From Lasioglossum baleicum (Eukaryota; Arthropoda; Insecta; Hymenoptera; Halictidae), in NCBI RefSeq assembly GCF_051020765.1, contig NC_134932.1:5704001-5768000 (forward strand): a DNA stretch of 64,000 nucleotides, in the 5' to 3' direction. The position numbers and the translations under genes were made by a program. Under the pieces are notes generated by a model. It searched no databases. It worked only from the letters and a program-made list of their open reading frames with translations, and was not told the origin of the DNA. This document shows, piece by piece, positions 9,031-20,100 of this stretch. Within the stretch, counting starts at the first letter, position 1; each line of letters opens with the position of its first letter.

Positions 9031-12000
9031 GAATCATGAAGCACCTGCAAGGACCGGCAAAAGTCCCCCTGAGCTGCCGAGATACGGACTCCCGGGACTC
9101 CTCTGAGCTCCCGGAGGGTTCGTTGTTCCTGGCAGCTTTCAAGGGACTGACAATTTTTGGCAACGCATCACTATACATTTATAGTTGTACATGATAGCTG
9201 TTGATCTATGAAGCACCGCGGTCGTCGATCGATAGAGCGCACCAGTGTTCACGAAAATGTCTTGTGACAATCCAAGACTGTACCACCTTCCAATTTTTGA
9301 CAGAGTGCCAGAAAAATACATTAAGTGATTGTTCTACTCCTATCACATTTGATAAAATGTACAGAATGATTCCAAGCCTCAGACAGTCAGCGTACGCTAC
9401 TTTACGGCTTACAAAATCTGTGAAATAAATAATTCAGAGCGAAGACGTTGGAGTGCATCTGATAAGCTTCGCAGTTGCATCATAATCGAGGTAGAATATC
9501 GGAACGTTGCGTGTCGTTTTACTTTCGTGCTCTATTCCTGGATCACATAAATATTAAAAATGTCAAGAGGTTCAGGCGGTGATCGTACGATATCGAAAGC
9601 GAGTTTTTAAACAGTCGCATGCAGAAACACAATAGATCGTTAAATAGCTGCAAGAATATTTTATCTTTCCCGGCACTGATTGAAAAGCCGGTGCCTTAAT
9701 TAAATGAAGCTGACAATGAATATTATCACTTTTCCTATCCGCCGTTCATGAAACTCGTATAATACTATTAATTATAACCGAACGGAAAAATCAGATAACC
9801 GCCCCTCTTAATTGAACGAGCAATTTATCGACTTCCATGGTATATCGCGTCGCGACTCACAATATACTGATCTATTAAATCAATTTTGAATCGCGATATC
9901 CATTCATTACTACCGGTAGTCATTACCCTGCGCTTTTTACAGACTCCGCCAAATAATATTTTTAATACCGCTGCTGTCAAATGAAATTAAATTGTGTGTT
10001 AGAAACGTTGGCTCGACAAAACCGAAGTTAAATTCACCATTATCACAGAAGCCAAATTATCGCCTGAATTTGAAACACTCCAAGTATCAACGCAAAATGA
10101 TAGCTGAACGAAACCCTTTAAGTTGCAAAGGAACTTTGTTCAGCTAACTGCTATCTTTGGTATGTCTCCAAGCACGGTGAATCGTCACCGGAACAGAAAG
10201 ATGTAATATCTAGCACGTTCACCGAGATTCAAGTCCCAATAAAACTCGCACATAAGCAACTGTCTCAGCGGGACAGAACGCGACGGTTCCCAGAAACGAC
10301 GCTAACGCAGCAATTATGCTACAAGATTTCCCAACTACAGACGCTTGCTAAGAATTCCCGAGATAGCCAAACCGATACCGACTGCTCCTCGAGGGCATGG
10401 CATTCATATTGCGGCGATCCCGAGCGTCGCGCTTCTGAATTCCTCGGGTCGCCTCCGCTGGTTAGAGGAATGTTCCGCGGATTCCATCGAGCGGGAGCGG
10501 TGTTTTGCGCATGCAGAATCAGCGTTGCGAATCGCAAAACGGATGGCACTCACCTCCGTTTCAGGTAGTTAACATTGGAGGTGAAGGACTGTCGAAAGCT
10601 GGAGAATGAAATGTTGCCGGGTGAAGGAGCTGTACCACAGTATTTGGCGCAACCGCCGCGGCCGGTAATCTTGCTGGCTGACGCAGATGTCTTTCGGACG
10701 AAAACCGCCGGTTTCCTGCTATCCGCTTGGCGTCGATCGCGATCGCGATCTTTACCTTCGACCCTTCGGCTGATTAGGGTCCGGGGATCAAGGGTTCACG
10801 GCGCCTAGGGTTGCCGGTCGTGCGATGATCAACCGATTCGATGTTTGCGTCTCTCGTCGAGTTGCGGAAGAAACTTCAACGTAAGATAACCCGAAAGGAA
10901 AGGATGAAATAAGAGAGGTGAGGAAGGAGAAACTAAACAATCCAAGTTGAAATCTGCAAGGACAAACCACGGACATTGTTAATATAAAATGCATTTTTCC
11001 CTCAATGTCGGCTATTTTAAGGGTGCAGTTTAAATAAATTGGGACTCAATATTGATTTTGTATAATTGAGTTCGTAACTATAGGGGCAGATGTGCTGAAA
11101 AGCCATTCATTTCCCATTTAAAACCACAAATGCGCATCATAAAATCAGCAGACAGAAATTTCCAAAGATCCCCGGCGATATTTTCGAAGCGCAGCGAAAC
11201 TGGGCGACTGTTGAATGAAAAATTAATTGGAGACCCGGTTCTCGCGGCGCCCTAAAGTATTCTCTCTCGTCGGATCCCAGCGAGCATTCAACCGATGAAA
11301 GATAGCAGCAAACATCTTTCACAAGAGGTGCTCCTCAGACCGTGATAAAAATGTCTCCAGCGTATTCTTTATGCGCGCGAGATGAAGACCTCTCGTAGAA
11401 ATTTAGCACAGGCAAAAGTAGAGCTTGATATCCCGCTGATCGATACCGGCGCACTTTCGCAGCATGGCTCTGCACGCCGGAGAATTTTTTCGCGCGACCC
11501 GACTCCCGTGTTTTTTGTTTCCTCCTCGAAACAATGATTTCGAGCCGGCTCGATTATTGGATTGCGATAAAGAACGCCGATAACGAGTTAGCCGGCTCTC
11601 GTTGGCTCCGCGAACCACCGGAACAAGAGATAATTGTTTCCGTGGAACGGGGCCAGGGTGAAACAGCAATTTGCACACGCCCGAAGCGATGCCGTTTTTC
11701 CAGTCGCATGCGATTCGCGGCTTCCGCGATTTTCCGAACAATTCCGGCACACGCAACCGGCTTCGTGACTGTGAAACATGTCGGAACGAATCAACTACCG
11801 CTAAGTTCGACGCCGTAGAAACTCGACGGAATGTTCCGGAAAAGTTTCAGAATTTTCTTCTCCCATTTCGTCGCCGAAGTCGTTTCCCCACAGGAGCGCT
11901 AAACTTTAGATTAACGCGGCTCCACGTCGCACACGTCACACCTCGGCGAGCCGCCGGCATTCAATTAATTTCAGAGACCGCGAACTTGATTGAATTTCAA

Positions 12001-12559
12001 ATCAGTCTACACGAATTGCAAACCCCGTGATTCGTCTTCGCGACTAGCGCAACCTCCTGCCGTCTGCTTTTCTCGTTCTTTCGTCGGATTACGCGGCACG
12101 ATGCAACCGATACCCACGAAACTCGATATCGATCGATCCGAGCTCGTCGGGCATTTCTGATTTTTATCAGGCGAATTCAGACACCGAACCGATGACAGTG
12201 ATGCACAGCCGCGGTGGTACGGCAAGCACGGTTCTTTAAATCGATCGGTTTCGCGACACACCCTTTCAAACTCCTGTTTAAACACTGGATCGCTGGAATT
12301 CGATATTTGTCCGCATCTGCGAAGTTCTGCTGCAGTATGTATTTTTCAATTTTTCATTGAAGTTCTCTTTACATTTTTTTTTACGCAGTGTGAGACGAGA
12401 AGAATTTTAGTTACTTTTTTAAATGTTGCTAGACTGGCGAAACTTATCCACGCTTTCTACGGGGCGTTTAGCTTAGACTTCAGTAATAATCGATGACGGA
12501 AGAGTCCCTCGGTGTTAGGAAAGGGCAGGCGCATTGACCGCCCAAAGCTGCGCATACAG

Positions 12560-13025
12560 AAACGTTATGTACACGGCAGTGAGCTATTCTTGTGTCGAAA
12601 ACGCGAACGAGAAAATCGAAACGTGCTGAACAGTCGTTCCTATTAAGCGAACTTCTTCCGAACAACATTTTCCGACAGACGAACCCCTTCCATTTTCAAT
12701 CAAGCTTCCCTCACACAATTTTATTTCGGAAACACTACAGCAGTGGTCTCGTGACCAAGTCGCTTATCGTGGTCGAGAAAATCGAAACGTGCTAAACATC
12801 CTATTTCTCTGAAGTAACATTTTCTGGCAGACGAGCCGTTTAAATCATATTTTTCACACACATTTTATTTGGAAACCTTCTGTACACGGCAGGCAGCTAG
12901 CCTCGTGTCTCGTGAGCGAGGAAATCTAATCGTCCCTGTTTGTACTTCTCTCAAACAAAATTTTCTGACAGACAAATTCTACTTTCAATTTGTTGTACAC
13001 ATTTTATCCGAATTTCTGTTTAGAA
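12560..13025 (+). repeat. Three degenerate tandem repeats of about 150-165 bp
   Basis: Copies start near 12563, 12729 and 12873. Each contains, in order, a TACAC/TACAGC-GGCAG-like start, a TCGTG stretch, GAGAAAATCGAAACGTGCT (altered in the third), CATTTTC(C/T)G(A/G)CAGACGA and a CACA(C/A)(A/T)TTTTAT segment. Copies are unequal in preservation. No coding function is visible. Confidence 0.6.
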
Positions 13026-14167
13026 CGGCGATGGGCAGCACTTCAAAGAAGAAAGACTCCTCGAGAAACTTCAAAGTATGTGAACTATATGGAATAAAAA
13101 CGAAATCAATCACAAGGAATTCGCGAGAGCTCGGAGCAGAGAAAATAAAGAATCGCCGAGCGGTCACGTGAAAACGACATGCGAACCCGCGTGAATAATC
13201 GCTGGTCGTCGGTTCCGGCGGCAGGCTAGTGTGGCTGATCGATCAACATAGTGTTGCTATCATTGTGCTCCCGCGTAAATTTAAACCGTGCAGTATTCGA
13301 GCGAACGATCGCCCGACCGAGCGTGCAGTGGTCGCAATTGACCGAGGTACACGTCTCACTGAACCGAGAAGCCTGTGAGTCTCGAACGCGAATGAACCAT
13401 CACAATCTCCTTAACTTTATTGAATTAAAAGTGCGGGCCGGGGGGTCGTAAGTCAACCGAAACGGTCCGCAGGAGGCGGTCGGATAATCGAAAATCAATC
13501 CCGAGGGCTGTTTACTGTCCCGCACGATGGTTCCAATTCACCGGGACCTGGGGGGACCATCGAAGTCCTGTGTTTCGCGACGGTACCCGTAGAACGTAGA
13601 CTAGGTCCTAGCACGAGGAGAGAGAACGATCGACGAGTTATCCGAAATACCCTTGTTCACTTCGGAGGACCGTGGCGATGAACCGTAGTCCCCGGATGCA
13701 ATTACATCCACCCGTAAATCTACGTCTTAAATACACTGGGCAAGATCTGAGAAAACTGGGTACTCACCTGTGTCGCGTGCGTGTACTACCCACTAGTTTG
13801 CCGGTGAAGCAGTGAGCCTCAGCCGAGGATCGCGAGGGTGTTACCCGGAGGGTTTGCGGGTCGATAGGTTCGCGCGTGCGCGCTTCTTATCATCCCCCAC
13901 CGGGTCTATCGGCGAGCTAACGACGACGGGGAGGAAAAGGGAACGAGCCCCAGTGTTTCCCGATATGCCTGGTCCCGGTCCGTGTTTATACAGGGTGACG
14001 TCGCTCGATGCGCGTCAAACACGCTCCACCTGCTGGCCGAGTGAAGATGAAACGTCAGGCTACGCCGTATAACACGGTCGCGCCTTCATCGAGCCGGTAC
14101 CCGGTGTTCTACCCGGCCGGTCGGCGTTTCCACGAGGCGGGTACCGAAAATACCGCCCCTGCCTAGA

Positions 14168-14412
14168 CTAGTTTTACAGTTGAAGTCGTGGTTGCAATCT
14201 CTCTACCTTCCCGATGATAATTATGGAGGCTCGTGTTGTTTTTTCGTCGGTGGACCTACCCGCCACTCGAGTCGGATAGCTCGGATAGAACCACCGGCTA
14301 CACCAGCTTTATAGTTTGAATCGTGGTTGCAATCTTTCTACTTTCCCGATAACAATTATGGAGGCTCGCGTTGTTTTTTCGCGGGCGGACCTACCCGCCA
14401 CTCGAGCGGGTA
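14168..14412 (+). repeat. Two tandem copies of a 110-bp sequence
   Basis: 14168-14276 and 14303-14412 share CGTGGTTGCAATCT, TTCCCGAT, AATTATGGAGGCTCG, GTTGTTTTTTCG and GGACCTACCCGCCACTCGAG in the same order, with point differences only. This is a recent local duplication in presumed regulatory DNA. Confidence 0.75.
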
Positions 14413-15225
14413 CACTCGAGCGAGCAATGCGCCCGCCGCATGAAAGAATTAATGCGACGACCCAGATACCCGCGGCGCTGCGCTAGCCGAGCTTTTGTGT
14501 CTATGGAAATCGTACTTTGGGATCTTTCAAGAGATAGAATTTCCATTGTCCGGTACTCGTGCGCGCAAACGACCCGCCGCGCCGTGCCGGTTGGGAACCG
14601 CCGCACGGAACGCGGAACGTGGAAGAAAATTTCTTTGTTCCAGAACCGCTCTCGAGCGACCAAGCCTCACGGAATTAAATCCCCGTCGGGTACAATAAGA
14701 TTAATATAATACAACGATTAATGCTTTCCTTTATTTCCGGTGTTGCTCCAGGCGCGGATTTCTGGCGGTTTTTTTCTCTTTGTTCCGCTTCCACGCCGCC
14801 GGCGAGGTTGGAAAGTGTTTTTTCTCTCTGTCCCGTTTTTCTTCCCCGTGGGAAAGTGGGTCGCCGACATTTTTCCGGGATAAGATCGCTCAAAGGATGT
14901 ACGAGCCGGTGGAGTTCCATTGAGATTACGTTCTTCGTGGTTCACGTCGTCGTCGGTCGTACGACTACCTCCGTTCGTTACGTAAGGAAAATGTGAATCA
15001 CGAGCGACTCTTTCTCCACGGCGGGTTACTTTTGTTTTCACCCGCGTGCCGCGCGTCAGCACCGAGGGATCATTCAATGACCACTCGACACACACCGCCC
15101 GGCACTCGGTTAGCAAAAACTGTTCCAGTTCCGTGGAGACTTGCATTCACCTGCCATTGCTATTTTAATTGTACTTAATAAGATCTTGGGATTGTACGAC
15201 GGAGCTGTAGATTCTTTAAATGAAT

Positions 15226-15700
15226 TTAATGTAACGACGATTGAACACGACGACATAAGATCAATACAGAAATCGTGACAATATTTTTTCTGTTTTTCCT
15301 TTTCTGTTTAATAATTTCCGCAATAAGGACCGCAATTATATTTAATGTGTTCGGTAAAATCGGAGCAATTATAAATCCTATTAATATTGCTAAATTTGAA
15401 TACATTAACAGATGCCATTGTAATGATGGCTCCGACTTCCAGAATACTATTACGCACACGCTATAAAAACTTCCAGCATCCGGTATTTAAATCATTCCTC
15501 CATAAAGATATCGGTGTATCATGATCTTGAATGGTTCGCACGTCATCCATGAATGATCCTATAAGCCTGCTATTGTCTCCGAGATGTGCGCCTTTGTCTG
15601 CATTGTGACAACTTAAGAGGCACGGCGACACTACCACCGCTAGCATCGCGACTATCGACAGTCCTGTAACTCCGCAATCTTCGTCCAAATCAATATTCAT
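15226..15700 (-). other. Two adjoining unrecognised minus-strand frames
   Basis: Two open frames, 15700-15461 (79 codons) and 15459-15226 (77 codons), abut in different frames. The second contains a strongly hydrophobic run (around LAILIGFIIAPILPNTLNII) followed by a basic stretch KQKRKNRK. I recognise no family. They could be chance frames, or a decayed small membrane protein with a frameshift near 15460. Confidence 0.15.
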
Positions 15701-17118
15701 TCAATCGTTTGTCTCTTGAGATCGCATAACAGTTGTTGACGTGTGCAAACATGTGCAACATTCTAAGAATCACCTTTCTGCGTCAATCTAGAAGGTAGAA
15801 GATGTTTTAACGATGTCGTTTCAACAATTTGGATACATTTGAAATAAAATGTATTGGAAATAGCCACTAAAATACTTTTATTGAAATACGACAATATTTT
15901 AAGAGATTTGTATTAAATGTATTGAAATTATTAATTGAAATAATATTTTTTGTGGACTATATTCCAAATAATTATTTCAAATAACATTCTTCTTAAATAA
16001 TTATTATTTGAAATAATTGCATGCTCTTAAACTCGTTGAACGATACGTAAACATTAATCTTTTATGTCAAGCCATATTCACGACTACCTTGTAATGGGTA
16101 TTTCATTCGTGTAGAAAAATTATACAAGAAATTTCGTTACGCAAATAAGAAATGTTGTTACTCTACTCCACAGTTTTTGCAGTCATTGGTAAATACGAGT
16201 ACCGCGGCAAAACGAGGGTCTAATTGACATAATTCCGCGCACCGGCGTAATCGTTACGAAGTTCCGGAACTTTAAGCTTTAAAGCAGACGTGGCCGTCTT
16301 CCGAGTCAATATCTGCAACCACCTACGCAGCGAGAAAGAGGGCCCTGCTAACCCAGCATGCATAGAATCTCGCTCTGATCCCAGTTAATTCCGGTCGGAT
16401 AATTATTCAACAAATACCAACATTGTCGAAAAAAGAAAAAAAAGGCCGGGTGAAGGAACCTTTTTCACCGAGGTAACCGCGAGGGTACGCGAATTAGGGT
16501 CACCGCCTAGCGCGCAGCACGACTTTAAAATCATTCGACGAACGTTCCGGAAGGTTTTGCCGGAGCGGAGTAGAACTGTGCCGGTACGGCGGGTATCTAC
16601 GATACGATCGGGTAGCTTGCACGGTGCTGGCCTCGAACGTCGAGCACAGCGAACCACGGTCCGCGGACCGTTCGGTTCAGAGACTTGAATGCGTGGATTG
16701 CATACACATCGAGCGAAAAGGGAATGGCCGCCGCTTGCACGATCTATCCCCACCAAAATGCCGAACACTTGAGCGTCCCTGGGGGCAGTTCAGGAGGAAC
16801 AGTCATTATTGCGCCAGTATAACACTCGGCAGCAGTTCTCCGCGACGAACGATCGAGTTTTCGAGCGGGACCGTCGACGATAGATCACTCGATCCACGAC
16901 CTTCGCGTGATCGGAAAGAAGCCGCGTGGCCGCCACGAGAAAAACGACTCGCCTCGCCTGAGACTGTGTGTCCCTCGTCGCGAATACGATGCGACCGTTC
17001 TCGTTCAGTAACGAAAATGTGACGTGAGACTGAGCCAAACCGACGGAGAGAGCATTCGCAAGAACGTGACACGTCCCGCGCTCGGTCGTACAGTGTTGGC
17101 GCGATTACACCGCCGAAA

Positions 17119-20100
17119 ATGACAGTGGGGACCAACAATATTCACGCGTTCTCCGGTGCGCTTGTGTCGGTAGTGTGCCTGGCCCTGGTGGCGCTCCGTG
17201 TCGGCGAGGTAAGTCCGTCACTGTCCAGGAGATTCTACGTTCCGAGCACCGCTACGCGAGGACACGCTTCGCGGAGATTTCGCTCGTGCGAGATCTCTGG
17301 CTTGCCTCTCTTGCAGAACACACTCGCACGACCATCCTTCAAAACCGCCAATCCAAAGATCCTTCGGAACGCTCGGAAATAAAACTCTCTCAACTCCTAG
17401 CACCATGTCGAAACGCGCGGACTTTATGAATGAAGAGACAGATCACGCGCGAGCGCTTCTTCAAGGTTGATCGAGTAGATAATACGGCCCGCGTGAAATT
17501 ATTTTTCATTAAGATAACCGTGCGAGCGGTCCGCCAGCCGAGGACACGCTTCGCGGAGATTTCGCTCGTGCGATCTCTGGCACGCCTCTCTTGCAGAACA
17601 CTCGCACGACCATCCTTCCGAGCACCAATCCAAAGAACCTTCAAAGCGCTCGTATCCAAACTCTCAACTCCTAGTACCATGTCGAAACGCGCGGACTTAT
17701 GAATGAAGAGCGCACGCTTTCAAGTCGATCGTCCTTCAGAGACGACATTAGTGCGTTGTATTAAGACTTACGAGGACGAGGATTTTAAATGAAGGCATAC
17801 TAATGTGTTCAAAGCAGATAATTGGGTCAAAGACCCTTCTTTTCATTCTAATTACAATATCGTGAAATATGAACATTTTTAACTTCACAAGAATATTCGA
17901 TAAAAATAAACAGATGCAATAAAATAATTCAGTCATTAATTCATGAATTAACGAGTTAGCTTAACAGCACAGTAATTAGGACGAGTACCCTAGTTAAATA
18001 CCGCAAGGGTCTGCTATATAAATGAGTATGGATATAAAGAATAACGCAGACACTTACCGGTATTCAGCTAATGAATTCGAAATGACCGAGAACCACGTTA
18101 CCGGTCTCGAACGTGTCGAGATAACCGCGCGAGCCACGCGAGGACACGCTTCGCAGAGATTTCGCTCGTGCAGTTTCGCCGGCGCGATCTATGGCATGCC
18201 CTGTGCACAACATTCGGACAATTAAAGCCATCGAATCCACGAACCCCCAGCTCGTAGCACCGTGTCGAACCTCGCGGGCCTATGAATGAAAGGACAGATG
18301 ACGCGCGAGCGCTTCTTCCAGGTTGTTCAAGCAGATAAAACGGCCCGTCGAAAATGATATTTCATTAAGATAACCGGCGCGCGAGTGGTTCGCCAGGCGA
18401 GCAAGACGTTAATGCTCGACGACGTTGATCCACCGTTGCAAACTATTAATTAGACGACCATGAAAATCGACGGAGCGGAGCACTGGTATGCGAGTTTGAT
18501 CCGATCGGTTCTTACCGCGTATCCGTCAAGCTCGGAAAATAAAGGAACACTGATAAAAGCTGTATACACGATGTTCTTGGCCTGGTAGCACGGGGAGCAC
18601 GCGTTCGCCGATAATAAATCGGCGCATCTCCAGCTGACTCATTCATTCACCGTGTAAATACGCGCTGCTTCAAAACGATGTCGCCCGGACACGGGCGGTG
18701 TGTTCAGGCAGAGATGTAATCGCCACCGGGCGTTCGATCGCGGAGATTTCGTGCCTTTATGCAGTTTAGTGGCGCGTGACGGAAGGACCCGGCATGGGAA
18801 ACGGTACGCGAGCGCTCGCGGGGTCGTGAAATTGCACGCGGAAAGTGGGAATCGGTCTGGAATCCGTAGCCGACAGTCGTAATGCGATATTATGGAGCAA
18901 TATCGGGAAGGAGTTACGGTAACGGCCGTAAACTTGCTTTTCCACATTGTTCCGCTAAAAGTGCTCGGCCCGGTTCCCGGAAAAATTCGTTTTAGATCGC
19001 TCTCCCGCTCTCGATCTCGCGATCGCGCTATCGGACCCGGTCAGCCTTGCCATTCTCGCGGCAATGGGGAATGCGTGTGCAACGGGTGGGCTGCGTCGAG
19101 CGCTGTCGTTCCAAGCCGAAATATATTGAGCGACGAAAAGCGGCGGGCCCCTTCAGACTCTGCCTATTACCGGCAGGAATGCAGGCTGCCCACAAAGCCC
19201 GGCACGCATACGTACGATCCCGTCGTACGTGCGGCGAATGCGTGAACCGCACAACGACACGCACTCGACCCGGTCTCGCCTTGGTGTAGCAACCAATTGC
19301 TGGAATTAGTACACCGTCGACGCTGATTTAGGGAAATGTAGGAAACCAGAATTTGTCCTACTGCGCTCCTTTGGCGCGAGACGGTCTACCGGGTACCCCC
19401 CGAAACGCGGCCGTGGCTTCATCGCAGTCGGCATATGTAATTCGTTGCAACTATCGTCGTCTCGCTGTAGATTCTCAGGAAAAAATTCTTAGGTTCAACA
19501 GGCAGGGGTTTAATGAGAATTTATTTCTTCGCTTAACACGTTATCTGCCAGGTTCGTAATTTTTAAAGTCCACGGCACGTAGTTAACCCCTTGCACTGTA
19601 ATAACAAGTCCTTGCGAACGTTGTCGTAACATCGCAGTCTCATTTTTGGAAGCAGGTGATGTAAAATATGTAGAAATTCGTTTCGAACACACAGTTGCCG
19701 ACTGGCTGGAGCAAAAGGAACAAAGGGAGCAGGTTGCCTTTCATTTTTAATGTCGGTGGAAGCAACGCTTAACAATTAAGTAGCCTTTTTATATCGGACG
19801 ATATATTCCGGTTGCGCATAATCAAATTTACATTCAGAATTTAAAATTCTGAATAATTTAGAAGATGTTCTTTCCACGAAAGGCCAGTCTGGGAGAGGCA
19901 TGCATACATTAAATGCACAGAGTGTCTCGGAATGATTGTATAAGAGAGCAAGAAGGACCAACGGACAAATGTATCCTTTCAGGAATACAATCATTAATCA
20001 AGAATTGCAATTCGGAAAGCAAATTGATAGGTTTCAATAAAAATTCAAAATATACTTTATATCGTATTCGATTCCCTGAATAAAAGATCACACGGTATAC

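Larger units (their letters stand above)
8374..17118. other. Gap between synapsin 5' exon and ZP gene start
   Basis: This 8.7 kb should hold the first exon(s) and promoter of synapsin (minus) and the promoter and 5' UTR of the ZP gene (plus), but I cannot place any of them. Visible structure: a purine-rich tract (8840-9030), a short hairpin (10102-10145), three degenerate 150-165 bp repeats (12560-13025), a 110-bp duplication (14168-14412), two unrecognised minus frames (15226-15700) and AT-rich inverted motifs near 15926-16020. The DNA just upstream of 17119 is CpG-rich. No other frame resembles a known protein. Confidence 0.5.

Noticed and set aside
14718..15146. 142-codon minus-strand frame
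   Set aside because: Basic, low-complexity translation with overlapping plus-strand frames; no domain or splice evidence.
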